Of a stretch of 64,000 nt of DNA, positions 12,498 through 25,852 are shown piece by piece. Both the position numbers and the translations under genes were made by a program. The notes under the pieces were generated by a model, which saw only the letters and a list, made by a program, of their open reading frames with translations, had not been told where the DNA came from and did not search any database. This stretch comes from Entoloma clypeatum. Taxonomy: Eukaryota; Basidiomycota; Agaricomycetes; Agaricales; Entolomataceae. Position 1 is the first letter of the stretch. Each line of letters opens with the position of its first letter. Where the stretch lies: contig OY751487.1 of assembly GCA_963565915.1 (NCBI GenBank), forward strand, positions 3,472,001-3,536,000, written 5' to 3'.

Positions 12498-15400
12498 TCA
12501 TCTCACAAGAACTTCCTTCACAATTGCAATGAGGTGGCCTGTTCCTGCGCGAGGCCCTGTTCCTGGAGGATTGGAGCCTCTCACATCGGCAGATATCTCG
12601 AAACGACCATTTGCAAGGAAGCAAATCGCTGTCTCCACTTCCCGGGATTCACCGCTTTGCAAATGACCCACTGCCATGTCAGAAACGACACCCTCATGAA
12701 TGATATGTTCCGATGGCTCCATTTCTAGATCTATAGTGAATATCAGGGAGAGCGCTGCGAAAAACACGCTCAGTAAAATACCAGATTAGGCGTGCATCAC
12801 CTACGAGACACGTTGGTTATTTTCATCCGAAGGTAGACAAATTCATTTGCAGGCGGGTAAAACTTGCCGTCAAATGCCGCAACAGACCCGTCCTTTGAAG
12901 ATGAGGCATCGTGGAAAACTAGAGACATGCGTACGCGCGCATTCTCCATTTGCAGAGCTTCTAACATAGGGAGAGACAAACGTTGTTGCCGTAGCGATAG
13001 ATCACCGGAGCGTACCCCCCCTGTCTGTTACTACTGAGTAAAGAAAGGGTACACGTTCATGGACAAGTCACCTCTCGCCAGTGTCCACGTATGCACCGGA
13101 ATAGATGTTCTCGGTACCAAAACAGTTTTCGTTGACTTTCTATTGCTGGCTCAGAAAGTTGACACTCCTGCACAACAAATTGCCGATTAGATAATGTAGG
13201 TATGGGCTGCAGGACTTCTTTCTCTGAAAGAAGGAATTTTCGTATTGGAATGACAAGTCTGAAATGCCGGTTCAGTTTCGCAAGGGAATTCAACTGGAGA
13301 GATGGATCGACCTTGACATTGAACCTTGAGGGACAATTTCGCTGACTATGGCTGGTGGGACGCCTGGGGTCGTGGAATGTCAACGAAAAGTGCTGAAAAG
13401 CGCCGTAACTGACCTTCTTGAACCCTCTCAAATGTAACGTCGAATGGCAAGCCGTACGTATTCCTAACCTCGATCGAAAATAGGCACCAACTTCCCTCCT
13501 CGTCAACGTAAAACGCGTCTGCTTGCAGTCTTGCAGCATCGACTGCACTTAAACCCCCAGAGAGAGTGAATGGGAGAATGTCCATCCCATGGCATTCAAG
13601 CATGTCATAAACAGTGACCATCACTGGATACGAGATTTGACGTGTATGGAACACTTCAGCCGAACCCTCTTCTCGATGGACATATGAATAAGAAAAGTAG
13701 ATTGTCCCGTTTGTGCTTCGAAGGGCCTTCAATAAATCGCTGCGACAGGGGGGTTAATTCTCACCAGGTGACTTTACCAGTGCATGTCACGGGGATGGTA
13801 AGCTTCTGCCTAGGCTGAATATCCTTGACCTGCTCTTGATTCCAGGAAAACACCGGTCGGTGAATCAGGCTGTACTCAGTTTCATATGTATCAAATACCG
13901 ACAACTGCCCTTCGGCCAGAGCCTGTTGAGCAGATGCAATAGTAGAATCTTCAAAAGCCAATCGCAGAAAATCAACAGGGAGGGGCGATACGTTCTCGAG
14001 GGTTATCCGGATAGTGAACCTATGAAGGCTTAGCATTACGAAGGTAGCTAAAGGTTTGTAAATTCGTACTTCTCTCCATTGTACAGCATTATGGCACCAT
14101 GAGTAAGGGAGGTCCGTCTTATTCGCAACAGGGGCTGCTGAGGGATGACCTTGCATTCCAGGAACTGAAAAGATTTCTTGGTGACAGCAGTGGAATTTAT
14201 ATTTTTGGGACTCTTCTTTCGAAGAAATGATTCCAAGCCAGAATACTTTGAACGACCTGACTCAGACGCTAGACAGCTTCGCTTCTTAGAAAGTCTTTCT
14301 TCCTCTTCATCCGACAATAACGGAAGAAGGAATTCTCGGGGAGCTCCGCCAGGAGCTTGGAGAAAGCAACCCCGGACGGTCAAAACGCCGGTTTCTAGGG
14401 CTCTTCCAGATACAATCACTTCTTGAAAGGAGGTCGCTGGGATCAGAACATGGAGAGGACTGGACTCGAAAGGAACACCAGATGTGCTGAAATTCCTCGG
14501 ATTAACAAGTGGAACAGCCGGGGGAAAATCCTTACCTGAGAGATACTGCTTGTAAATCGAGGTCAAAGATATATGGATTCTGCAAAGATACAACAAATTG
14601 AAGATCCTCATTCTCCACAACCAATGGTTTTGCCTGTAAGGATAATGAGTCATGGAAGTCATTTCTAGATGGTTATACCGACTTGGCCTGCAGCACTTTT
14701 ACGTGGGTTATACAGGAAAAGATCCGTGCCACCAGTCAGGATCGGTACAATGTCCTGTGGACCAGGTTGGAGAACGGATATCGGTTTCTCAACAGGTAGG
14801 AGCGGAAGAGTGATCCTGGCAGAGAGGATGAGATTTGTAAGTGTCACAAATAGGGGTTAATCTACAAACGGGGCCAATGTGATACCAAGGACAGGCTGCC
14901 ATGACCAATATTCGATAGAATGGTTGTCGCCCCTTCTCTTGGCCGTTGCCAATGCCCGGGAAGACGTAGCATAGAGATGATATTGGTCTCCAGAAGACAA
15001 GATGGTGTGTAAAGTCTTGAGCGCAGAAAGGGCGAATTGGGCAACCGCGAGAAAATCTGAACGATTTTTTTTATCATTCAAAGATAATCGACAAATTTAG
15101 GATGCTTGCCTGGTAAAGCTTCTGCAATAGCAACCGCTTCCCGAACAACACCGACTTGGAGTTCAGGCCATCCGTATGGTTCCACATTGTCCGCCATGGC
15201 ATCGTTGTTGTGGTCCACGATTGACTTGGTCGTATGAGTGTCTTCGGCTCGTTTGACCGCCTCAAGGTCGATACCAAGAACCTTGCATACATATTTTAAG
15301 AGGCTTAAAAGGCTCTCGTTACCTTCGACGCTTTCGCTGATCCGAACCCCTACACCATTCCAACCCGACCCGAGATTTGAAGAGTTCAATCCATGGATCC

Positions 15401-17192
15401 CCAAACCGGCTGTGCCAGTGTTACTTGACATCCTTGAAAGGCCATCCTCTTCACGACCACAAACCATCAAATCCATGATACAACCCAGAACTTCACGCAA
15501 AATATAACCCTCCTTTCTCCGATAGCCAAGGGATGCATATAGAGTTGAGGTGGCTTCGAGAATTCCAATTCGCTCCCTTGCACTGAGATGAAGGAGCCAT
15601 GGACCATGGACCTGCGCGAGGACACTTGCGATTGACGACCTTGAAATCCCCGAGATGGAGTTGAGGCGTTCGAAATTTTCCCAGTCATTGGCCTCATTTC
15701 GAGAAACAGTCGGAATGATATATGTTTTCAAAGCTGGTTGCAACATGGTCGTGAAGGCAAGCGGACCCCATCCTTTGGCCGACCATATTGCGAACAGCAG
15801 GGAAGCATGTCGGAGAACACTACGAGCATATAGATAAGCAAGCAACGAATAGTTCGGCTCTGCTTCGCTTGTGGGCGACTTGAAGTAGAGGGCAGTAGCC
15901 TGTGCCAGTTGCTCAGAGAGGTCGGTCCACGGCTCCTTGGATCCGGTATAGCTTTGCTGTTGGAAGTATGAGTTGTGAGGTTATTCACGTAGATAAAAAA
16001 ACGAACTGGACCATTACCCGCAGACCAGGCTTCTATTATAGATGCCGTAGCAATTCCCTCAAGGGTACCAGCGTGCCATGCGAAATCTTGGGATGGTCTA
16101 AACAGGACTAATGCTTCCAAATACCTACCTTCAGCTAGCCACGGAAGTTCAGCATGATGCCATACAAGAACCTACCAGATTGAAGCATCTTGGGGTCTTC
16201 CAGCGAGCAGCAATAGGTCTCCTAATATCTTGTAGAGCCTTGCATGAGAGGAGGTAACACCAATGCTGCTGAGTCGTTTACGAGGGAGTCTCTCATTTAG
16301 AGCAGCCGTTTGGCGGAAAACTGGACCGACAGATGATGTCCGTTTTGTATTTGGGGCAGCGGTAATGGAAAAAGTAGCCTTGCCAACATCTGCATGAGTA
16401 TTGGGAGAGGGAAGGGGAGGCAAAGAATCTTGTTTGGCTCCATTCAAGGGTGTCGGAATGCTCGACAAAGTCGGGACGATAGGTAAGACGGTTGAGTTCA
16501 GATATTCATTGCCCAATGGGCTTTCCAGAGCTTGGATCTGTTCCAAGGTGAGTGACAGGAGTTAATTTAAGGCGAGTCTGCAGACCAGGACTCCGAATTC
16601 ACTAAGTATCCGTGAGCAGAGATCCGCCAAGAGAGTTCCAATGTAGAGCTTCTTGTTTCCCATCACGTTCGGAATTATGACAAGGGCGGGCATCTTATGT
16701 CCTTCATCAAGATCCGTATCGTCGTTGTCTCCAAATACAAAACAGGTCTTTGCCAAGGGGTATATTCCACCCGAAGGGAATATGTCGATGAGAGACGAGT
16801 TGAACTGAGAAGAGATGGCCGATGTGGTATCGCCTTTAGAACATTCTGCTACACCGACGACGGCCAAAGGAAAGTGAGACGGACAAATGAGAGAAAGAGG
16901 AAGGTCTGAACGGGGCGGTGGATGTGTCGGAAAATTCAATTGCAGATAACCTGTCGCCAGGGGGTTAGGCATGAACCGGGCTGCCCAAGACGAATGTTAA
17001 AGTTATGAGAAGCTCGTTCGAACAGCGCTCACCTCTTTCATCGTTATGGTCCGCAGGGATATCCCCGAGTCGTATGGACTCGAAATTGCGTATCAAGGAG
17101 GCGTATTTCTCAAAGGAAGGTGGCGAGATGCTGGCCACGGGCACCAAGAGGATTCGGACATGGGCTAGTGATGCAAAAGCATGAGCATCCAT
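12498..17192 (-). CDS. TRS120: TRAPPII subunit TRS120 (TRAPPC9 / HypA-like)
   Basis: Large subunit specific to the TRAPPII complex, which activates Rab GTPases at the late Golgi. It starts MDAHAFASLAHVRILLVPV at 17192, followed by PPSFEKYASLIRNFESIRLGDIP, the conserved Trs120 N terminus. Helical middle exons (about 16500-14900) are rich in Ala/Leu. The C-terminal half holds immunoglobulin-like beta stretches such as FTITLENVSPLPVDFLRLAFED (exon join near 14048) and IPVTCTGK. The last exon ends HLIAIVKEVLVR at 12498. At roughly 1,300 residues with more than ten short introns, it has the usual size. It is divergent from DPM2, another secretory-pathway gene, with 134 bp between starts. Identification is strong; the individual exon borders were not all resolved. 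Confidence 0.88.
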
Positions 17193-17326
17193 AGTTATCA
17201 GCCTCTTGAGTTGGTTTTGACTCGTATCAATATTGTTTATGCATGTGTATATCCAGCTAACGGTATCAGCCCATGGTACGTGCTTTACTGAGAATGCTCG
17301 TTCCCGGTCTTCGGTAGACATTGAAA
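17193..17326. promoter_or_regulatory. Shared divergent promoter region TRS120 / DPM2
   Basis: There are 134 bp between the two divergent ATGs. Both genes act in the secretory pathway, so co-expression is plausible but not shown. No specific motif was recognised. Confidence 0.45.
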
Positions 17327-17656
17327 ATGCAGGGTACAAGCGATAAGGCCCTGGGAGGAGCCATGCTCCTCGTGGCTTCTACCGTCTTCGTTTACTATAC
17401 CACATGGGCAATTCTACTGGTGAGTCTCATATCTGTCCGTTCCTGGGCACTAAAATTCAACGTATTGTCACTTGGATAGCCTTTCTTCCACCCTTCTAGC
17501 CATCTCCATATCTATTTTCCCTCCCGAGAATGGGCCGTCAGGCTTCCTGCATTCATACTTGTCATTGGCTTGTCCGCCGTGGGGATTTTTGTCGGATCCA
17601 CCATTGTCAAGGAAAATAGGAAAAGGGCGCAGCGGGAAAGGCTGCGCACCGCATGA
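17327..17656 (+). CDS. DPM2: DPM2, dolichol-phosphate mannose synthase regulatory subunit
   Basis: Small ER membrane protein that anchors and stabilises the DPM1 catalytic subunit. The enzyme supplies dolichol-P-mannose for N-glycans, O-mannosylation and GPI anchors. Exon 1 (17327-17419) encodes MQGTSDKALGGAMLLVASTVFVYYTTWAILL. Intron 17420-17479 has GTGAGT...ATAG ends. Exon 2 encodes PFFHPSSHLHIYFPSREWAVRLP, a second membrane segment, and a basic tail ending RERLRTA. The motifs DKxLGG, YYTxW and FPxREWA, and the two-helix layout, are diagnostic. Length is 89 residues, normal for the family. Confidence 0.92.
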
Positions 17657-17766
17657 GGAAACAAACAGTGTGCTGTTCACATTTCAAACATCGCACCGAT
17701 GGTAGCGCCAGACGGTCATATTTACAACAGCCCTCACAATGTCTACCTACGTAGGAGTAACAGAAA

Positions 17767-20700
17767 TCATTTCAAGATGTCGTTGCGCATTTCCTTATGA
17801 GGAGGTCTCTCTAGCATTCGCCGGTCTTGCAGGGGTCTCGTTTCCAGCACTCTAAATTTCTCCGCCGCCACAATATCCTTCGCCACCTGACTCGCCAGAT
17901 TACTGAAGGCCATCTCTGGTGGTGCCTCTGACATGTATTTTATCGCTCGAATTAACTGTAGTCTAGTCAATGTCTTGGCTATAAAATTAACGCGTTAAGT
18001 TACCTTTGCAGTGAGCGTTTCTCCTTGCCCGAGATCTCGCAAACGATTGAGTGTCGCAAGCTGGGTCGAGGTGTTAACCGTAATCGGAGTGTTCAAAGTC
18101 CGTAGAAAGACAAAAAGATCCGCCACAGATGATACGACCAGTGTCCACAGCGTCTGAAATATATTCATCAGGACGTGACAAGGAGCCTGCTTGTCAGACT
18201 CACCAGATACTGGCCTGCTCGCGCTTCGGCTTCAAAAGTGCTGACGAGACCCTCGAAGGGGGGCCATAATTCATTCCAAATGCAAAATAACTGTGAATCT
18301 GCGGTACTTTTGACCGTTGACATCCTGTGTGCCATGAGAATCCAGAGTTTGATAGCGATAAAGGCATGATTGATATCGCCAGCCGAGGGTTCTGGAGCAA
18401 TGGTTTCTGACTTTGCATAGACCCGCATTCCCGTGTGATACGTGCGCGAAAAACTTGGAAGGTGTTCAAGAAGGATGGCGATCCAATCTTCGTCCGGCTC
18501 TAAAATGGCTGCTACGGCTAGCATATTCCAAGCGCGGATTCTTAGGCCCGTGTGGGGGGGTTTCTCACATGTATATCAGTTTTAAAGGCAGCTACTTGAC
18601 AAAACGAGAAGACAAACCTCTCCACTACGCTCTGATAGTTTTGCTATTGGAGATAAGTCATGTCTTGCGACTTGCAGAAGCATTCTCGAGATGGCCAAGC
18701 TTGCTGAAAAATCACTCTCCGAATTGACCTCAAGCCAAATGGATGTCCGAAGGAAGTGAATTGCCGGATCCACCAACCCTAACAAGGATGGAAGATGTGC
18801 CAGCGATCCTATACTACCGAATTGCGTAATGGCCTAGATTGAAGGAGAGTGCGTCATGATATCACACCACGAGATATAGAATAACATACTTCAAGTATCG
18901 ACCTTAGCGTTGATGGAAGCATCCGTGATTTTAGCTTTAAAGCGTCCCCCAAGACCTCAAACATTAGAAGGAGGATGTTATTAGGCACTTGGGAGGGATT
19001 ATCGGGCTGGGGGTGTCGGAACAACGTCCTAGTTATTCGAAGAAGTCTGATCAAACTACTGGCGGCGATGTTCGTACGATTCAAGAGGATTCGCAAAATT
19101 GTATCGATGTAAGGCACAAGGTTCTAGAGATTTCAGCGTGGTGAATTCAACGAAGCAAATTGAAGATAAAAATACAACACTCACTCGGCTGTGAGGTTTA
19201 TTATGCTGAATTAAGGTCGCACAGATGAGGAGGACAGGGTTGGCATCAACGGCACCAGGAGCCATTTCGGAGGTTCGTCGAGCAATATAGGACAGGTGTT
19301 GGCATGCGTCTGGAAAGCAATTAAAAGCAAAACGCTGGTAATGCCACTTGGACTCACAAAGCAAAAGGTCTGCGGTATAGTTCTGATGAAACACAACTTC
19401 TATGTAGGATTGAAGGTTGCTTAATGTCGTCTGAAAACCTGCCTGGTCACTATCAACCAGGCGTCCAAGAACATCGCGAAGCAATAACTCTGGTAAACTC
19501 TGTTGGGCAATAGTGCGTTTGCTCTTTTGGCTCGTGTCCATCACATGTTTCAGGGCAACAAAGAAGTCTGAATCCAGTTGACGCTAGAATGTGATGATCA
19601 TAATTCGGCATGATCTACATAGTGACGAGGAACGTCCATTGCTTACTTTAAGCAGGTTGTAAAACAGCCCATTTTGTGCATACCTGTGTTTGCACCATCA
19701 GAAACTTGGAAAAAGTAGAAGTCTTATGCGAACATTGTCAGCGCCATATTTATGAACGCATTGGCTTGCATGACGAGTGCGTCGTGGCCATACTGCTGCA
19801 AAGAAGCAGTTAATTTTGCAGCGGACTCGATTGCCGTGCTGTAATAACCAGTTCCGTTAGACCCAATCATTCACAACGTAAGTTGACACACTAAATAATC
19901 GAACCCATGAAGGTATACCATCGTTTGATGAATGCTTGGACGAGCGATAATTCCAATTGGCGCACATCATAACTAACGTCCTCGGATAACATGTCCAGAA
20001 CTCGGGATACTGCTCGACGCAGAGGCTGTTGAAGATGCCGCAGTACTTTGCTTTCGAAATCATGCTTGTAGATTATCACGCAAAGGGTTTCCAGGAGGCT
20101 TTTGAAAGTCAGTAAGGGAATGGATGTGAAGTCCCTGATTGTGGAAAACATGACAAGAAATATGTCCACGAAGGCAGACCCAACCAAAACCGATACTGGT
20201 TTTTCTTCTTGCAGGACTTGACCGTTCATCGCTGAAGGCACCAATTCGACAGAATGGCGAGCATCGAATACACGGAAAAACTGAGTGATGCATGGAAGTG
20301 CAATCTCGGGGATCTCGTTAAAATCTCCCAATTGAACGAGGAATGGATATCCGTTTGGGGAAGGCATTGTCAAAACATTGCCGAACCCGATTGCTTGAGC
20401 AAGATGAAATTTGATCTTGAGAAGTATGGAAGCGTCGATTGCGACACCATCCGCCATCAACTGCAAACTGAGTTGTAGGATCGATATCTAACGTCGATGA
20501 ATTTAGTCATTGGCAAAATGAGCGATGACGTGACTTGCCCGCAAAAGAGACATCTCTGAATCTACAGATCGTCTTCCGGTTTCACCTGGAGAGAGACTAT
20601 AGAGGGACTAAGGACATGTCTAATGAGCGTAACATGCTAATAAGATATGATAACTTTACCACAGGCGCGGCAGCGGCATGCCTGCCGAATCCAAAGGGAT

Positions 20701-23700
20701 CTGCAACTCCGGGGTCCGAAAGCGCTTCTAAGATGGTGTCCCACGCAAGGACTTAAAGGCGGGGTTAAACAGGATACTGAATGTGACTGAAGCTACCCCG
20801 TCACCTTTCCACGTCGGAAAATATGGATGAAGCTGTACAAGGAACGAGATGAGTCTTATGCGTTCCTTTATGGGGGATATTGTTAGTGATGCATTCCAAC
20901 AAACAGAGATCACATCAAAATGCGTTGAAAATAAGCTTGATGAAAATCCATATACTGCCAGTCGGACTTCTTCCTGGAACGTCCAATTCAAGCTGAGGTT
21001 GATCAACTCTCGTTTTTAATGATGCTGCTTACCCTCTCGTCTGACAGCATTGCAGTAAAAAAGCGATAGAAGATTTCTGAGACACTAGGCTGCCATTGTC
21101 GATCTTCTACGTTGAAGCCAGGGCTGGTAACATCCAGAATTACTCGGGACAAGCACGTAACCGCATGAAGACTGTGCGTCATGATCTGTTACTTGCCGAT
21201 CACACGAGCAAGTTAAGACATACCGACACTCCCAACCGCTTGTGGTAAGTAACGACCTTCGTAGCACGTCTTGGAAAGGTTCGGAGTCTACGACCAGTGT
21301 CCGTAACAAGAAACTGGTCCGAAGATTTGAGATTTCATGACTTTGCATGTCATAGAATTGCCAAGCACTAATTTGGAGTGATGAGAAAACCGCTTCGATA
21401 TCAACATTTCACCTACCAAGCAGCCAAAATCCTGCCATTACGCAGTATGAAATTGTCGATTTCATAAGATTCCAAATACGGCGAGTCAGTCATAAATGTG
21501 TGCAAAAACTTCGCAACAAGGCACAAAACATCATCCATATTACTTGAGATGTAAAGTTCGATGGCCGCCATTAGTCGAGGGTCAATGATCATGGGATCCA
21601 CCATAGCTGAACCCCAGGAGTTCTTCTTTCTCCTGATATTTCATCAGCATCACTGTCATGTGAAGCGAATACTCGGCCTACCGCGATGGAAGCCCCTTGA
21701 GATCATCTTGATTGATCATGTGTAGGTCCATAATCTTGTGTCTATCACAGCCGTACAGTAACAAACAAGCACCAAAGGAGATACGGATGAAGGATTCGCT
21801 AGGAGTCGCTGGTGAAGCGCACTGACCAGCTATCGGCCCAGGCTCACCTTTCGAGCACCTGATCTTTCCGTTTGAGGCAATCTGCAATGTGCTGCGCCAG
21901 CCGACCATGGAGTTCAGAAAAGAGTGTTTGCAGCTCCTGGCGACCCGTGGTTTCCACCCATGACGAACACAAGGCAGCTTTAGCCAGTAAAATCGAGTCA
22001 TTCAAGGAACTGTCAGGTCGTGTCACTAAAGCTGAAAATCGCATGAAAGTTGCTCGAGGTATATGGATAGCAGAACGAGCTAGAAAATACAACCATGACA
22101 AGCCGCGCGAAAGGCCTTCTTTGCCTTCATAGGCAATGCGGAGAATAACACGCCACGGGTCTAGATCTGATCGTGAATTGATAGCCTGGTCAAGGTTGTC
22201 ATTTTGGTGGTGGCTCTGGAAACTATCGATTTCGCGGGCGAACAACTTTACTAGGGAAGGAATAGGCTAAGTGTTTGATGTTGAATGTCAAATCATGAAC
22301 AAGACTGGTGGCTTTGTGCAACCTACTTCCTCTGGAAATCCGGAGTCTGAAAGACAGTTGAGCCACGAGAGGAATAGCTCATCAAAGATACTGAGCGGAG
22401 CGGATGCTTGGGCGACTTTGACGATCGCTCGTAGCTTGCTGTCACAATCGTTATGTTCCTGCAGTTTGGACCTCAGTTCCTCGATACGTCAATCAGTATT
22501 GTACATACTTACATTCCTCGTGCCGTCGTTGTTCATAGTACTTTCTAGCTCGGCATGTTCCATTCCAGCACATGCTTCGTAAATCAGCAGAACAGAGGCG
22601 ACGGAGTCTTTGGCATGCAGACTCAGGAGCCACGGGATAGCGTATCGATTTAGGAGAGCACGCCTCGTGGCAATGTAATCACCTCCGTTGGTCATGGAAC
22701 TTGTGGGCCATATGTTTGGCGAAGAAAGCCACCGGTCTTTGTCATGATCCGACCGCACACCAGGAGAAAGTGTCTGCTTCGTCAGGTGGTCGCGAAGAAC
22801 AATGGCTAGTTTGTTGTCCTAAGTATGGCAGTTAGACTGGATACAAAGGCTGATAGATTCAACGTCTACCTCAGCCAATAGCCAGACCACAATAGATTGT
22901 GTGAGTCTTCGTAAAGTGTACTCTGAGGCAAGACCGTTCGGCCAAAGACCCCGCCGGAGCAATAAAAACCCGGTCTCGTTCATAGAGAGGTCAAGGTCTG
23001 AAAGGCATACCTCCACTGTCGAAATAAGCATCCCGACGTCCGCAGACAAGTCGAGACCCAATGGGAGCGGAAAGATAGCATGAGCCGTCTTGAAATCGTT
23101 GTCGTTGAAAAGAAGGGGTTTGTAATCTAAGCGATCGAATAGGCCAACTTGGTTCAAGTATGACAATATGATCCTTGCGGCGAGATCGGATTGAATATTG
23201 AATTCTTGCCTCAGAACATCGCGTAGGTAAGAGAGGGAAACAACTTCGACAGGCTGTGAGGACACATTACGATGGTTGGCAAAAAAATCTGGCTGAGTGA
23301 CAGTAAGATAGTCAGAGGGTGAGGGTGTGACGTGTTGCGATGTTGGCAGTGACTTGATGACTGAGCAGATATACACGAGATTCGACCAGTCAAACATGAT
23401 GAGATGACTTCGCCGTTCCAGACTGTTTTCGATCAAGTAATCCTCCAAAGCGGCTGACAACGGTAGGTCATCATTTAGGAGGTGCGCCTCACACCGCTTA
23501 ACAAAGGAATGGAGTTCAAATTCTTCTAGCTGGTGCGCTTTCGCGTGATCGGCATCCTTTCCTTTCGGCATGACGACAATGGAACCAAGGGCTAACCCAT
23601 TGGTGACCAGTTGTAACTGGATCCACATAGCCGTGTAAAGAATATTAATCTCTTCGAAAGTCCGAGCTCTTAAGTCCTCGCGAGATAGTTCGAGAATACC

Positions 23701-25785
23701 CCCGTAGAAATCATTGCAAGAGTTCCGCAAGTCATCCCAATCGATGATGATATCTTCGGCATTATGATGCGTGGAGGAACACAACGGAAGTTCCTTCTCA
23801 GAGGACAGGCAGCCGAAATGGACGAAGTGCATGCAAGAGGCACAGTTCCAACCCTGCAGAGTATGACCCCATAGCGGTCTCTGGCAAAGGAAACAGAGAG
23901 TGAGAGTGAATAGATTGACGTGCCTAAAGATATGACCGTCTATTGAAACTGTTCCTGTTTCGGTACCAATCCCATTGATCAAAATACCCGAAAAGCGATA
24001 CATGGCGACGCGCCTAATGTTCGGATCTGACTCCAGAGCATACTGAACAAAATGACTCCCTTCTGGATGATCAAAGCAGTCAAAGTGCACTCCACACATA
24101 CAAAAAGGGCAGAGTAGACCAAAACCATGAAGGGGTTTTCCGCAAGAGCGACAGTCATAGGGTGAAAAGCCACCATTATGAACGTTATCAGATTCGGAGG
24201 CGAAGCGCCACGGGGTAAATTGATGGGGCCGTGACTGGGCAGTGGACTGTGGGGTCTCAAACCCCGGCTTCTTGAGATGCAACGGCTGTTGAAGTGGTCT
24301 ACTGATGATGATGTGGCCAATAGCTCTGGGCCAGAACGTACGAAGTACATCGATGGCATGTTGTCTAGCCCTTGGGGTATGATATGCCACTACTTGCAGG
24401 AGGTCATTGTAGGCATCCGGCTTTTTGTCCAAGATCAAATGTACCAGGTGGCGGAAACAATGAAAAACATCGGAATCAGCCGAATTTGGAACAAGATCAA
24501 CAGAGTCCAGAATCGCCATGAGCAAAGGGGGGACCAAAGAGGATAAGCAATAAAGCGACAACGACTGAAGAGGGGCAGCTGTGGAATACAATCTCAGCGA
24601 CTGTGAAGATGAGGTAGTCCACGAAACCCAATGAGAATGGGTCATCGTATCTGGGTTCTCCTGGACGGTATCTATTGATATTGAGACCTGGGGGGAATCA
24701 CCGTTACTGCATAGCTCTAAACTGAGGTTGAATCCAAAGCCAGAAAAAAAAGATTCAATTGACGTACCATCAGAGTGCGGGAAGATGCCATCAACGCCTT
24801 GTATCTGTCTGAGGTTATTTAACATAGGTCTCAATATTGCATTCTCGAAGAAATTCAACAGGCGGCTATGCATTTCTGGTTGAAACGTCGTAAAGGCGGG
24901 AATGATAGCGAACCCTATTTTGGCCGTGACGTTGGGGTCGTGGGCATGAGTATGTAAAAGAAATTGTGCCACATCCAGAGTCAAACTCTGCAAAGCATTT
25001 GGAGGCCGTGAGGGTCTGGGTGAGGCGATTTTATATCGACAGTCTTCGAAGATGACAGATGCGAGGGTTGATATACACAAGGAAAGCAGCTCAGGTTCCT
25101 GAATCTGTCTTCTGTATACCGGTGAGGGTGACCGGGAATGGTTGCCTCCAGGTTGTAGGCCACTTGTTGACCGGCGGAACGGTGAAGCAGGTTTCTCACT
25201 GATTCCTTGGTGTTGCTGTATCCCGTCGCTAGTAGTAGAAAGTGAGTTACAAGAAAATTACAGTTCGACGAGCTCGCACCCATCGCCGCTATCACCGAAA
25301 ATATGCCAAGCTTGAGTAACTGACATGATCAGCACGTCTTTAAGCTGTATCATAAGATCATAGGTTTCATCTGTCGAGAATACGCTTCCCTCAACATCGT
25401 CCGACTCGGAATCATCATCTACCATCCAAGAAGGTCGATTAACCTCTTTGGCATCTCTTTTCTTGTTCCCAAGCCGGACGGCATCTTTTACTGTCTCCAT
25501 GATTACTTCGAGTCTGTCTGACGCCTGACTCTCCGTATATTCCAGGATATCGTGGAACGGTGGGGGCAAACTTCTGTGTTCCAATTGACTCAACACATGT
25601 GCAAGCAGTTTCCGAGATTCATTGCGTGCTTTGTTATTGATCTTTAGAGGCTGCGGCGAGAGAGGACGAGATGCAGAAAGAGAAGGTGATTTGGCTATCG
25701 TGGGGGACTCCACAGAAAAGTTGAAACCTGTCGTGGCGACATCCATTGCTGGAACTTGACTAGGGCTTCCGACTGGCGGATTCAT
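17767..25785 (-). CDS. Very large protein with paired C1-type zinc fingers, tentatively UNC80-like
   Basis: I read this as one 8-kb gene of roughly 2,300-2,400 residues. It starts MNPPVGSPSQVPAMD at 25785 and ends EMRNDILK at 17767. The largest exon is 22819 to about 25060. Most of the protein is Leu-rich helical sequence resembling HEAT/armadillo solenoid. Two Cys/His clusters stand out at about 24060-24160 and 23810-23950. The first reads CRSCGKPLHGFGLLCPFC then GVHFDC. The second has H-x12-C-x2-C, then WNCASCMHFVHFGC, which is the spacing of a phorbol-ester/DAG-type C1 finger. From memory, fungal proteins of this size and layout are sometimes annotated as UNC80 C-terminal domain proteins, UNC80 being a subunit of the NALCN sodium-leak channel complex. 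I cannot confirm that link, and a solenoid scaffold of other function is possible. The gene-sized continuity is inferred from uninterrupted frame-compatible exons and the absence of any other start. Confidence 0.6.
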
Positions 25786-25852
25786 GCTGAGGTTGATGTA
25801 TGATTACATAGACATAAACTACATCAACTACCACTCTCACTGCCGACGCTAA
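25786..25852. promoter_or_regulatory. 67-bp divergent intergenic region
   Basis: The start codons of the giant C1-finger gene (minus) and the DUF4211 gene (plus) are 67 bp apart, the tightest divergent pair in the window. Core promoters must overlap each other or the coding exons. Confidence 0.45.
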
